A stretch of 64,000 nucleotides of DNA from Silene conica (taxonomy: Eukaryota; Streptophyta; Magnoliopsida; Caryophyllales; Caryophyllaceae), in assembly GCA_029255685.2 (NCBI GenBank), contig CM055315.2, forward strand, positions 47,535,705 to 47,599,704, given 5' to 3'. Under the pieces are notes generated by a model, which saw only the letters and a program-made list of their open reading frames with translations, ran no database searches and had not been told where the DNA came from. Numbering within the stretch: position 1 is the first letter of the stretch; each line of letters starts with the position of its first letter. Of this stretch, positions 44,216-57,224 are shown in pieces. Made by a program: the position numbers and the translations under genes.

Positions 44216-45225
44216 TAAATCAGAAACAGCCTCTTCTCCTTCATTACGCGAGTTGAAAAAAAACAAAACAAACAACGAAAACCTCAAACCCTCTACTCCT
44301 TCTGTTACCACCCACCACAACTTGCACCTCCACCACCACCACCTCCGGCCACCACAGCAGCCACCACCACCACCGGCCACCACAACAGCATCTTGCACCT
44401 TCACTTATTCTCCTTTATTCAATTGAAGGTTTGTATTTTTTTTAGTTTAATTTCGATTTTTAGTTTGATTTTTGTTTTGTTTTGTAGATTTAGTGATGTA
44501 GTAGCCAATTAAGATCGTCATAGATTATTAGGTTGTAGTTAATTAAGTTATAGAGCCAACTAGGATGATAATTAGTGAAATTGGGGGTTAGGGTTCATAT
44601 GAAATTCGGGGTTAGGGTTGATATGATTAATGTTGGTAGCCTTATTAATGTTTTTATGTTTGTAATTTTTACTTAATTATGTTAAGTTATGGGTTAGGAT
44701 TTATAAAAATTGGAAATTGGGGATTTTTGATAAGTTAATATGTAAAATTTGAGAATTTTTTATAAGTTGTAGTTAACTAAGTTGTATTATGTTGATTAAG
44801 ACGATGTTGTTATAAGTTTGTTTTATTAATGTTGTTATGCTTGTAATTGTTATGATTTATAAAAAATGGGGATTTTTGATATATAAGTTGTTATTATCCT
44901 ATGATTGAGCGAGGTTGTTGAAATTTTTTTTGTTTATGGATTTTTGTTTAGATTAGAATGAAGAGATTGGAACGTTCCTGGATGTATGATGGAAGGGTTG
45001 GTATTAAGAAGAAACGTCCTAATGCTAGGTTTATAGGGGGTGTTGTCGAGTTTATTGAATTTGTTAAGAACCAAGATGAATATAACTTGGTAGAAAATAA
45101 ACTTAGGTGTCCTTGTAACAAATGTAAAAACATGAAATACATATCTGTCATTGAGGTACAAGAACATCTCTATACAAACGGGTTTTGTCCAAATTATTAT
45201 AATTGGATTTCTCATGGGGAAGTAT

Positions 45226-46459
45226 TGTAATACCTCTAAAATATAGCTCGATAATTAAGTTATTTTGGTATCGATAGTTGTTTTGCGAGTTAAGTAACTA
45301 TGTTGTCACGGGAGTTCGATCCCTAGACCTTTAAGCATAATAGCCATATTGTATGTGGGTTGTATGTATGTGGGTTGTATGTTGTTATGAGGGATCGATC
45401 CCTGGACCTGTAGATTATCGACTTGGGCCTCGTAATTCGTGCACCACCCAAAACCACGGCTGACCTAAAGAGCACAACTCAAAACCCTATTTTGAAAACA
45501 GCCTCTTGCCGTCAGCTTTGTACACCTCCTCTAAACCAAATCCTTACCCTAATCTCCATTCACATATCCCACAACACAGCCGTCACACCGAAGGGGAGTA
45601 ACAGACTAAGCACGGTGGTCATGGGTGGGTGCACGGTGGTTCGATTTAGCCGAGAACCGGGCATGTCATCACGTTACTAATTCCTGTTGTTTTGTAGTTT
45701 TGCTCTTGGTAAGTCTGTCGCAGTTCTAGTCGGTTATAACAACTTCAATCTTCGTTCTGGTTGCGTAATTTTGTAGTATAGCACGTAATGAATGTACATA
45801 GATTAATCCGTGGTGGTCGTTGGTTGTTAAGGCGGTTGCGAAGGGTGGTGGTTATGAGTCTGTTTAGTTACTGGGTTCGGTTTTCACGTTGTTTTCACGA
45901 TTGCTGTATACTTAACGTTTATGTTTGAGTCAGGGTTGTGTCTTTTTAATACGGGTCATGGGTCAGGGAGTCAGGTGGTGGTTAAGAGTGTCAGGAGAGA
46001 GTAGTTGTGGTGGTCGACGGTGGCTGGGTGTAGCGGAATCAGGGTGTTTTCAGGGGTTGTCAGAGGTCTCTTTCACGACTTGTGTTGTCTCTGAACAGCT
46101 TCTTACAGGAACTTTGGGGGTGATAACACCGTCGACTCGGGGGAGGTCAACACGGTGTTACCACCGAGTCTTATGGGTATGGTGTCCAGGGTGGTCGTAG
46201 TGTTGGGTGTGGGTGATATGGGTGGTTGGTTGGGTGTCGACGGGCTAGTGTTCAGGACTGGTTGGTGTTTAACGTGAGGAACCAGGTCTGGTTTGGGACC
46301 CTGGTTCAACACAACGGTGCTGATCGAAGGGATGTTGGTGGTCGTGGTGATTGGTGGTGGTGCTAGGTTCGCCGTTTGGTGGTTGCTGGTGGGTAGAGGT
46401 GGCGCGTGATGGTGAGAAACGGCCTTGGAGTCGGGTTGTGTGGGTGTCGGGTTTTGGTG

Positions 46460-46519
<60 letters not shown>

Positions 46520-47572
46520 ATTATTGTTAGTATGGTGAAAATAATTTTATTATTTTTACTATAGTAGTGCTATAACTACTTATATTTTAATAATAGCCGT
46601 CTTTCGTTATCTTTCTATTTTATTCGTTATCGTGTGGCGAGTTATGAGTCGGGAAATCAATGAGTCAGGGAAGTTACTAATTATGGAAACTTTCCATTTA
46701 TAATGAGTTTCTATTTTGGGAAACTTTGCATTTATGGAAGGTTTCTATATATAGCAAGCATAGGTTGTTATGGGGTTTCGGGAAGGTTTTTAATTTGTTA
46801 CGTATACTTGTTTAGGGAGCGAGTTTTGCGTGGGACTTTTCTAGCGAGCCTTGGACTTGTCTGCAATTCTGCTGTTGAGGTTGGGGATAATACTGTTATA
46901 TGACGTTGTGTAACCTACTCTTATTTGATTTGAAGCATGTTTGTGTTATAATATCATGTGAGCGTTATATTGTGTTATCTATATTATTCTGAGATATTAT
47001 ATGATGTGATTATATATTGGGTCTTGTGATACGGTGTTGGATCGGTGTGGAGTATATATGGCGTTGGATCGGTGCGGAGTTTATTTGGTGTTGGATCGGT
47101 GCGGAGTATATTTGGCGTTGGATCGGTGCGGAGTTTATTTGGTGTTGGATCGGTGCGGAGTATATTTGGCATTGGATCGGTGCGGAGTATTTTATATTGT
47201 TGTCTTATTTATCTTTCTACTCAACCTCGCGGTTGACCCTGTGTATTCGTGTACACCTACGATGATCCGGAATGGGGAGTAGATTTTACAGGTCAGTGAC
47301 AGATGGACCAGGAGCTTGGGCATGGAGAGAGACATGGCATGGACCTACTTAGAGTTAAATCACGTTTAGATATCGTCAGTTGTACTTTCATTTTACCAAG
47401 TTTGGAACTCGTAATTGTTGTAATACCAAGTTCAAATTTAATCTGTATTTATATAAATTACCTTGGGTTTGTTTACCTTGTTATTCACTACCTCGGATAT
47501 TCCGGGATGGTAACAGTCCTATTTATTTGAGAATGTCTTGCTAAAGGCTCTTAAATAAATGGGGGTGTTACA
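45226..47572 (+). repeat. 5' LTR of the non-coding LTR element
   Basis: 2347 bp. It contains an ATT microsatellite (about 46464-46517) and a 27-bp minisatellite (47037-47199). The ORFs over these repeats, such as the WIGAEYIW-like ones, are repeat artefacts. Confidence 0.93.
47037..47199 (+). repeat. 27-bp minisatellite in the 5' LTR, six copies
   Basis: Unit TTGGATCGGTGCGGAGT plus 10 bp alternating between TTATTTGGTG and ATATTTGGCG. Six copies; the same six-copy array is at 53222-53384 in the 3' LTR, so it predates the insertion. Confidence 0.92.
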
Positions 47573-47575
47573 AAG

Positions 47576-47587
47576 TGGTATCAGAGC
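47576..47587 (+). other. Primer binding site of the non-coding LTR element
   Basis: TGGTATCAGAGC, initiator-Met, three bases after the 5' LTR. It confirms + orientation. Confidence 0.92.
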
Positions 47588-50500
47588 GAACGATCCTCAG
47601 GCCTAAACCAAATGGATAATAATGAACGTAGGAAGAGTCTAATAAAATGAACCCCGAGATGAAACTGATAGGAGCCCAAAGAGGAACGGGATGAGTTAGG
47701 GGCCCCCTCAAACCAGACCTGGGCCCTTCTGTTCTGTCTCGGGAACCCAATGAGAGTAATTGAAGAGTGGGGTAGATTATATAGCGACCTAGTTATCTTG
47801 TGCTAACAATTTTTGCAGGGGCGGAATGAGGTAAGTAATGATGTGTACATGGTTAATGATGCATTGTATTCTATGAGTTTGATATCGGAAAGTGATTGAG
47901 AAATGTATTACTTTAAGTATTGAGGACATGAAAATTGAAATACGAGTTTGAACTATAAGCTTGGCTAGTAGGATGATATGCATAAGAAGAATGCGACTGA
48001 TACTGAAACGCTGATGGATATAAATGATTGAATCGAAATTTTCAGGAATGGGTGTATATTTATTGTATACTGAATTAGAGTGATATGATCATGTGTTTTT
48101 GGTGTCTCGAATTGTCTATAGTGTATTTGGTTATTAAATGACTAACGTAACTTTTGCAATATATTACTTGGTATTTGGATATGACCTATCAGATTTAAAT
48201 GTTATAGTAATTCATGTCTAGTGATATGCGGAATGTGCTGCCCCAAGCCATGAGTGTCATATAGTTGTGTGTTACATTAGTATATACCTGTATAAATATC
48301 CAGACATTTAGATGATCTACTTTTCTGTTACGCAATCTTTACTGTGTTTTAGATGACTATTACAGAATGAAATAATGAATAAATGTTATTATGATGCAAC
48401 GTGATTTCTATATTTCGATGGTATGTCAACATGTTTTGGAGGAATAATGATGATTGTGTTTAATATGATAATATGAAGTAATTTTAATGGAACCAAAATT
48501 TTAAATAAAGACCAGAATGTTACCCTGTTTGTACGGGTTGTCATCTAAAATATATTCTTTATAGGAGTATGACAATATTATGTGTGCTAACCTTCCGATT
48601 CAGCTTTTCAGTGCATTTGGTTTCATGTTAATGTGAAGTATATTTTGAGAGAAATAAATGTTTTAGCCGACAATGGTCAGACTGTCACTGCGCGATTCAG
48701 TGTTACCCATGTTTCTGAACGAGGAACCGTTTAAAATGTATCTACTGTTTGTGTATAATTCCAACTCCAATGATTATATGTTCATTCACGTTCCCAAATA
48801 ATAAATCACGTAAAGTTTTAACAAGATGTTAATTAACATTGATCTTTGCAAGTTGTCCAGTTCTGTTTAGACCAGTTCGTTATAAATAATTTCCTTAAGA
48901 TTCGTACTTTATTCTTTTCCTCTGATTAGAGAATCCATGTTATTTCTCAAAAAACTATAATGGTTAACAAATGGTTGAACGGTTATTTAATTATAATTTT
49001 TGTTGTTAAAAGTTGCAACATGATGTTTAATTGTTGGAATCGTAAGTTCTGTAAGTTTTATATAAAAGTTTAAGCAAATATGAACTTATGTGATGAACCA
49101 CGTCACCCCCTGTTATGGCTTTAGTAACATGAACAATAGTATTATGATATGAATATGGACCTTATTACATGGTAATGTAACCTTGCTTCTTTCGTTGGGT
49201 TTTACATAAAATAGTTTCAATTGTACGGACGTTCCTACTTTCTATGGTATGACCTCAAAATAATTACGTGATGTTAAAATCATGTTCATCAGAGAGGAGT
49301 CTTGACAAGTGGTAGAATGGAATTTAACTAGTAAGATTATTAGCACGATGTCATGAGCAAAAGTTATATAACAATTTAATTGTTATAATTAATGGTGGTT
49401 ATTTTGAACAACGTGAACCTTGTTGCTATTCTTTCGTATATTAAAGGTAAATCTTCGTCTAGTTTCCTGATGTAATAGCCTATGACTCCGTCATGTATAC
49501 TGTTGCGCTTTAAAATGAATTGCATATTACTATGTTCGAAATCTGATCACGATGTATTGAGTTATTAGTTAGTTTGGCATGTGATTTAGTGTTGTGCATT
49601 CGATTACTTTATCGTTAATTTCATGATCCGTGAGCTACAATTTGTGAGAACAACGTTTTAGTAAAGGAGAGTCAGAATGTCTCCGTGCAGTTTCGAGTCC
49701 GATCTGTAGTTGAAAAATAGCCCTTTACTTGTATTTATAATTGTCACTAACTACCATTTCAGCGTTTCAAACGTTTTCCAAAGGTTTCAAAAGTTTTAAA
49801 TTTGTATTTCAAGATGATGAATAACCATGATGACGCTTGATCCTTTAATAATTGTAGTAATTGTTTGCAATAGGTCAAGTTCTGTATTTACGTGTTGATG
49901 AAAGCCTGCCCGGATGCTTATTTGTTGCGCGTATATGAACTCTTAAATTACAAGACATGTATTTTACTAGTCTCATGCAGATGATGTAAGTTGAGTTATA
50001 CCTAAGTGATCTGGTTATCTTATTAATGCCTAGATATGCTAAACGGCCTCGTTAGTCCATGATTTGTGCATATTTTGTGAAACATGTCAATGCCCCATGT
50101 TTAATTACGCTCAATAAAATTTTGCGCTATGTTTTTTTCCTAAATGTGGTTTTGCTTCCAAATATGGTTATGAACATGAAACCTTTTAAATTGTCAACTA
50201 GGAACTATGAGTTTTCTTGATTATTTATGTAGTTGTAAATACAAGCATACGTTGAAATTTCATGGGTGTGCAAGTGTTACCTATTCCAAATCTATTTTAC
50301 TGCGTAACATGATCCTACCGACCCTAATACTTTATTATTGTTCGAGGTTATATGTTATATGATAGTTGATGAGCCTCTTTTGAGTAATGATTTGAGTTGA
50401 ATATTAGTTGTTGTCCTTTTATTCTAATAGTTGAAATTCTCTATTGATGTGATAATTCTTCTGGCTGTGAGATGGGAAAAACTTTTAGTAATTGATTAGT

Positions 50501-51376
50501 CTGAGTCATGTACAAGTTCTTGTTTTATGGCGTACACATCCTTGTTTATGAATAGTGGAATGATAAGTATATATATAAGTATGTCAGTGAACTTGGGAGG
50601 TAAGGACTGAGGAGATTGAGTTACTCGTGAATTTAGAACAAAGACCATGGTGGGTTTTGTTTTGAGTTTGAGTTGCAGTTCAGTATTTTATCGAGTCGTC
50701 GTATTCTTTGACCTTGGCTTGTGGGTGAGTAGCTTAGAGTTTTACGCTCTGAGTGTTGAGCAGTTCATTTAATGGAATATGTGATAACATTGATATTGAA
50801 TTGGGAGGAAAAATTAGTTACTGGCATTGAGTTATGAGTTGTTAGGCCGTTGTGCCACACTGTGTTTACGGTCCCGTGTGACCTGGGTTATCGAGTTATA
50901 TTCGGAGTTAAAATCGATAGCGAAATGGAAGTATTGAATGGCGACTTATTTCCGACAGGACACTCACCCCTTGTCTATGGTCTTAGATGCGACGATGAGT
51001 GCGATACTTGTTGTTTGGAGTAGGATTTTATGAGATAGAGTAAAGAGTAAGACGGGTAGATGAGCTGGAAATTTTATAGTGGGGTTACGGGGACGTAACC
51101 ATGTTTTAAGGAGGGTAGGATTGTAAAATCTTAGTGATTTATGACATGGCTAACTGGTATGTCGTGATTATTTGAATATACTTGATAAACTTGCTGTGTA
51201 TGTTATGCACTAGATCGTATCTGTTGAAGTATCATGTGTTGCAGTTGTGTGTTAAACTTTGGGGACAAAGTTTTCTTAAGGGGGATAGAATGTAACATCT
51301 CGCGTAAAGTTTTCTTAAGCATCACTTCTGATTGTTCATGCTTGCTAAGTGTTTCTTACCGTTATGGGGTGGTGAA
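47588..51376 (+). other. Internal region of the LARD, no coding capacity
   Basis: About 3.8 kb, AT-rich, without a frame over 65 codons that resembles gag or pol. Near 51249-51303 a second stem (AACTTTGGGGACAAAGTT) plus purine run (TTAAGGGGGATAGAA) is followed by TGTAACATCTCG, which looks like another 3' purine tract and LTR start. Confidence 0.75.
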
Positions 51377-51410
51377 CTTCGGGACGAAGTTCTTTTTAAG
51401 GGGGGAAGAC
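51377..51410 (+). other. Stem and polypurine tract before the LARD 3' LTR
   Basis: GAACTTCGGGACGAAGTTC is an eight-base inverted repeat with a three-base loop. It is followed by TTTTTAAGGGGGGAAGAC, the purine tract, directly before TGTAATACC. The same arrangement occurs on the minus strand near 19638-19675. Confidence 0.85.
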
Positions 51411-52644
51411 TGTAATACCTCTAAAATATAGCTCGATAATTAAGTTATTTTGGTATCGATAGTTGTTTTGCGAGTTAAGTAACTATGTTGTCACGGGAGT
51501 TCGATCCCTAGACCTTTAAGCATAATAGCCATATTGTATGTGGGTTGTATGTATGTGGGTTGTATGTTGTTATGAGGGATCGATCCCTGGACCTGTAGAT
51601 TATCGACTTGGGCCTCGTAATTCGTGCACCACCCAAGCCCACGGCTGACCTAAAGAGCACAACTCAAAACCCTATTTTGAAAACAGCCTCTTGCCGTCAG
51701 CTTTGTACACCTCCTCTAAACCAAATCCTTACCCTAATCTCCATTCACATATCCCACAACACAGCCGTCACACCGAAGGGGAGTAACAGACTAAGCACGG
51801 TGGTCATGGGTGGGTGCACGGTGGTTCGATTTAGCCGAGAACCGGGTATGTCACCACGTTACTAATTCCTGTTGTTTTGTAGTTTTGCTCTTGGTAAGTC
51901 TGTCGCAGTTCTAGTCGGTTATAACAACTTCAATCTTCGTTCTGGTTCCGTAATTTTGTAGTATAGCACGTAATGAATGTACATAGATTAATCCGTGGTG
52001 GTCGTTGGTTGTTAAGGCGGTTGCGAAGGGTGGTGGTTATGAGTCTGTTTAGTTACTGGGTTCGGTTTTCACGTTGTTTTCACGACTGCTGTATACTTAA
52101 CGTTTATGTTTGAGTCAGGGTTGTGTCTTTTTAATACGGGTCATGGGTCAGGGAGTCAGGTGGTGGTTAAGAGTGTCAGGAGAGAGTAGTTGTGGTGGTC
52201 GACGGTGGCTGGGTGTAGCGGAATCAGGGTGTTTTCAGGGGTTGTCAGAGGTCTCTTTCACGACTTGTGTTGTCTCTGAACAGCTTGTTACAGGAACTTT
52301 GGGGGTGATAACACCGTCGACTCGGGGGAGGTCAACACGGTGTTACCACCGAGTCTTATGGGTATGGTGTCCAGGGTGGTCGTAGTGTTGGGTGTGGGTG
52401 ATATGGGTGGCGGGTTGGGTGTCGACGGGCTAGTGTTCAGGACTGGTTGGTGTTTAACGTGAGGAACCAGGTCTGGTTTGGGACCCTGGTTCACCACAAC
52501 GGTGCTGATCGAAGGGATGTTGGTGGTCGTGGTGATTGGTGGTGGTGCTAGGTTCGCCGTTTGGTGGTTGCTGGTGGGTAGAGGTGGCGCGTGATGGTGA
52601 GAAACGGCCTTGGAGTCGGGTTGTGTGGGTGTCGGGTTTTGGTG

Positions 52645-52710
<66 letters not shown>

Positions 52711-53758
52711 GTTAGTATGGTGAAAATAATTTTATTATTTTTACTATAGTAGTGTTATAACTACTTATATTTTAATAATAGCCGTCTTTCGTTATCTTTC
52801 TATTTTATTCGTTATCGTGTGGCGAGTTATGAGTCGGGAAATCAATGAGTCAGGGAAGTTACTAATTATGGAAACTTTCCATTTATAATGAGTTTCTATT
52901 TTGGGAAACTTTCCATTTATGGAAGGTTTCTATATATAGCAAGCATAGGTTGTTATGGGGTTTCGGGAAGGTTATTAATTTGTTACGTATACTTGTTTAG
53001 GGAGCGAGTTTTGCGTGAGACTTTTCTAGCGAGCCTTGGACTTGTCTGCAATTCTGCTGTTGAGGTAGGGGATAATACTGTTATATGACGTTGTGTAACC
53101 TACTCTTATTTGATTTGAAGCATGTTTGTGTTATAATATCATGTGAGCGTTATATTGTGTTATCTATATTATTCTGAGATATTATATGATGTGATTATAT
53201 ATTGGGTCTTGTGATACGGTGTTGGATCGGTGCGGAGTATATATGGCGTTGGATCGGTGCGGAGTTTATTTGGTGTTGGATCGGTGCGGAGTATATTTGG
53301 CGTTGGATCGGTGCGGAGTTTATTTGGTGTTGGATCGGTGCGGAGTATATTTGGCATTGGATCGGTGCGGAGTATTTTATATTGTTGTCTTATTTATCTT
53401 TCTACTCAACCTCGCGGTTGACCCTGTGTATTCGTGTACACCTACGATGATCCGGAATGGGGAGTAGATTTTACAGGTCAGTGACAGATGGACCAGGAGC
53501 TTGGGCATGGAGAGAGACATGGCATGGACCTACTTAGAGTTAGATCACGTTTAGATATCGTCAGTTGTACTTTCATTTTACCAAGTTTGGAACTCGTAAT
53601 TGTTGGTAATACCAAGTTCAAATTTAATCAGTATTTATATAAATTACCTTGGGTTTGTTTACCTTGTTATTCACTACCTCGGATATTCCGGGATGGTAAC
53701 AGTCCTATTTATTTGAGAATGTCTTGCTAAAGGCTCTTAAATAAATGGGGGTGTTACA
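51411..53758 (+). repeat. 3' LTR of the non-coding LTR element
   Basis: 2348 bp, nearly identical to the 5' LTR. The main differences are the length of the ATT run (about 52646-52711) and about 20 scattered changes. Confidence 0.93.
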
Positions 53759-56700
53759 AGTATATTCTCCAATTCGAACAACCTCACATCCACAACTTGA
53801 TGAGAACCCATATAGAGATATGATTGTTGATGCCTTGGAGTATAATGTTCTCAATAATGACGACGGTCGAGCTATGAATGAAGAACAACCTCCAAATCAC
53901 CAAGCAAAGGCTTTTTTTGACATGTTAAAAGCTGCGGAACAACCTTAATACGAAGGAAGCAGAATGTCATTATTACAAGCCGCCTCTAGGATAGTAACCT
54001 TGAAGTGTGAGCCTAATATGCCATTTAATGTTGTTGATGGTATTGCTTCTTTGCTTGAGGATGTTATCCCCGAAGATAATGTCATGACTCGAAGTTTCTA
54101 CAATACAAAAAAAGTAGTTAAAGGTCTTCAGTTACCGCATCAAAAGATTAATGCATGTCCCGAAGGATGTATGCTCTTTTGGAAAGATGATGCGTTACTT
54201 GAAAAGTGCAAAAAATGTGGAAGGGATAGATTTCAGACAAGTGATGGAGATGTTGTTTTGAAAGCGAAAAAAGGCAACAAGAGTAATAGAAGAGGTCAAA
54301 AGTGTAAGAAATCAATAACAGAAAACCAATTAATTTACCTTCCTCTTTCCCCAAGACTTCAAAGAATTTATTCTACCAAAAACATTTCCGAACAAATGAC
54401 ATGCCACAAAGAAAATCCGCGTACTCTGGGTAAGATGTGTCATCCAAGCGACGGGGAAGAATGGAAACGATTGATCAGATCTATCCTGAATTTGCCGAGG
54501 AACCCCGGAATGTGAGACTTGGGTTGTGTACGGATGGACTTAGTCCTTTTACCCAATTTGGTAAGAATTACTCTTGTTGGCTCGTAATGGTCACACAATA
54601 CAACTTACCGCCTTGGTTATGTATGAAAAGAGAATTTATTTTCTTGTCTCTTATTATTCCCCGGCCTAAAAATCCGAAAAGCCATTTGGATGTTTATTTA
54701 CAAACATTAGTGGAAGAATTGAGACAATTGTGGGAAGTTGGGGTGGAAACATATGACGTTTTCAGAAAGCAAAATTTTCAACTTAGAGCTTCACTTTTGT
54801 GGACAATAAACGATTTTCCAGCATATGGTATGCTATCTGGTTGGTCTACTGCGGGACAAAACACACGTCCTCATTGCATGGGTGAAAGTAAAGCTTTTTG
54901 GCTTCCAAATTGCAAGAAAATGAGTTGGTTTGATTGTCACAGATGCTTCTTACAAGAAAGTAAGCTTGTTAGGAGCAACAAAAAAGCTTTCAAAAAAGGT
55001 AAACAAGTACTTGATGATGTTCCGATTCATCTTCCGGGTGATGCGGTGTGGGATTTGGTACGTGATTTGCCATCTTCTATTGATGGTACCGATGAAGAGT
55101 TTAAAGAGATGAAAAAGAAGAAGAATAGTTGGTATAAAAGAAGCATTTTTTGGGACCTTCCATATTGGAAAACTATGTTAATCAGACACAATTTGGATGT
55201 AATGCACATAGAAAAGAACTTTTTAGAGCAACTCATTGACATGATCATGGATGTTGAAGGCGAAACATGTGATTCTGTTGCTTCTAGAAAAGACATGAAG
55301 ACATTTTGTGATCGTCCCAAATTACACATTCGCAAAGATGGATCCAAGCCAAAAGCCATTTACACTCTTGACAAAGCTCAAAAGAAGGTATTGTTTGAGT
55401 GGTTAAGGAAGTTGAAGTTTCCTGATGGATATGCTTCAGATTTTCGTCGACGTTTTGATCTCAAGAAACTCAAGTTACAAGGCTCGAAAAGTCATGATTG
55501 TCATGTATTCATGGAGCGACTGTTACCCGTTTCTTTGAAACATCTCCTCCCAACTACTGTGTGCAATGCAATTGTTGAGATTAGTCAATTTTTCCGCGAT
55601 TTATGTTCCTCCTCAATATGTGTTGATGACATGATTCGTCTCGAAGATCAAATACCACAAATACTATGTAAGCTTGAGATTATCTTTCCCCCTTCATTTT
55701 TCAACTCTATGGAGCATTTACCTGTCCATTTGCCCTACGAAGCCAAAGTTGGAGGACCCGTTCAATATAGATGGATATATCCATTTGAAAGGTAATAGAA
55801 AGAGTCCTAACAATTTTATTTTAGAATATTAAATTACAAATCTATATTATTATTAAACATTCATCTAATAAATGTGTAGGTTTCTTAATCATGTGGAGAA
55901 AAAGATTGGTAACAAAGCTAAGGTCGAAGGTTCTATATGTAATGTCTATTTAACAGAAGAGATTGCAAATTTTGTTCTCTCTACTTTGAAAAGCATATAG
56001 AAACCAAAGCAAGAAACTTGAATGTTGATAAAGCAGATGAAGTTGATTCAAGTTTACCCGAGTTTTTTCAAACTCAAGATGATGAAGGTTGTTCATCAAA
56101 AGGTGGAACGAGATATTTGGACGACAAGGAATACAATCGTGCTCACTTATACGTTCTATCAAATTGTGAGATCTTAGAGTCATATGAAGCAAAATTCGTG
56201 ACTGATTTCAGTAAGGAACATCCTAGTGTGAGTAAGGATGATGTTTGGGACAAACATGAGGATAAGTTTCCAAAATGGTTTCAAAACCATGTCATTGAGT
56301 TCAATATCCAAGATGATTTAATAAGGAGTTTGGCTTTCGGTCCTTCACGCTTGGTTAAGACGTGGAACCGATATTCAGTTAATGGATTTAATTTCCACAC
56401 ATTCGACCACTGTAAGGGTAAGGCTAGATGCAACTATGGCGTTACTATTTCTTCTATTGATGACCATGAGTATTATGGTATTGTAGAGGACATCTTTGAG
56501 ATGTCTTATAATGGTCGTGATTGTTCTTATAAAACTACCTTATTCAAGATTGAATGGAAGGATAATTCCCCGGCTGGAATGAGAGTACATGAATGTTACA
56601 AGCTTGTGGAAGTGAATAGTACCCGAACATACTCTAAGTATGATCCATTTATACTTGCACATCAGGCTCAACAAGTGTATTTCGCTTCTTATCCAAGCAC

Positions 56701-56939
56701 GACAAATGATAGAAATAATAAAGCATGGTTGGCAGTCATTAAGGCAAAGGCACGATCAGAAATTGATACCATATTTTTTCAAGAAGAAATAGTATGAAAT
56801 GGGACAATTTTGTCTCCAACAGTCGGAATCATTGACCAAAATGAGAATGAACAATTTGACGACTTGGAAGAGGAGGAGGATGTTGAGACTAATAATTATG
56901 AGTTGGTAGAAGGATGGGAGTAATTAGATGAAGTGAGAG

Positions 56940-57062
56940 TTGTTGATGAGGATGAGGATGAGGATGAGGATGGGGATGGGGATGGGGATGAGGATGAGGA
57001 TGAGGATGAGGATGAGGATGAGGATGAGGATAAGGATGAGGATGTGGATGCGGATGCGGATG
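56940..57062 (+). repeat. GATGAG hexamer microsatellite
   Basis: About 18 copies of GATGAG or GATGGG. It lies between the TNP2 end and the TNPA gene and would encode Asp/Glu in one frame. It follows an already acidic stretch (DDLEEEEDVETNN). Confidence 0.88.
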
Positions 57063-57224
57063 ATGATAATGATAATGATAATGAGGATGATGTTGATCAA
57101 AAGGATGATTATTAATTTGGTATAATGGTGCAAATTTGTCATGTTATTATTGTTCATATTTGTATTAAACATTTATTTTATGTTTGATTTGTACATATTA
57201 ATAACTTCATTTATGTGATTGTAG

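Larger units (their letters stand above)
45226..53758 (+). mobile_element. Non-coding LTR element (LARD type, Tekay-like ends)
   Basis: It is flanked by a perfect AGTAT duplication (45221-45225 and 53759-53763). LTRs are 45226-47572 (2347 bp) and 51411-53758 (2348 bp), with TGTAATACCTC...GGGTGTTACA ends. The initiator-Met primer site is at 47576-47587. The purine tract AAGGGGGGAAGAC lies before the 3' LTR, preceded by the stem GAACTTCGGGACGAAGTTC. The internal 3.84 kb has no frame with retroelement similarity. By eye the LTRs differ at about 20 places, fewer per kilobase than in the 3073-11238 element, so this is a younger insertion. It must borrow all proteins, probably from a Tekay chromovirus. 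Confidence 0.93.
44958..56797 (+). pseudogene. TNP2-type CACTA transposase, split and mutated
   Basis: Cuts and joins the CACTA element. The first exon part (44958-45225) starts MKRLERSWMYDGRVG and has CPCNKCKN, the transposase-associated domain. The LTR element 45226-53758 interrupts it; text resumes YSPIRTTSHPQ. A TAA at 53946 follows KAAEQP. The next part (53964-54470) has CPEGCMLFWKDD and CKKCGRDRF. A one-base loss near 54470 shifts the frame into 54437-55795, with GLCTDGLSPF, HLDVYLQTLVEELRQLW, DFPAYGMLSGWSTAGQ and VMHIEKNF (Transposase_21 core), then the DUF4218 part ending YPFER. An intron is likely at 55790-55879 (GTAATAG...TGTAG), followed by FLNHVEKKIGNKAKVEGSIC. Another frame change lies near 55980. 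The last part, 56018-56797, holds the DUF4216 region (YYGIVEDIFEMSY). At least one stop and two frameshifts make it inactive. Confidence 0.9.

Noticed and set aside
44192-44404. Gly-rich minus-strand frame with GGGGGCCGG text
   Set aside because: Reverse reading of a CCACCACC-rich leader upstream of TNP2; low complexity only.
47017-47282. Three overlapping open frames with WIGAEYIW-, LDRCGVYL- or VGSVRS-type repeats, also at 53202-53467
   Set aside because: They are the 27-bp minisatellite read in three frames; 27 is a multiple of three so all frames stay open.
56924-57172. Poly-Ile and poly-Met-Arg frames
   Set aside because: Other readings of the GATGAG microsatellite.
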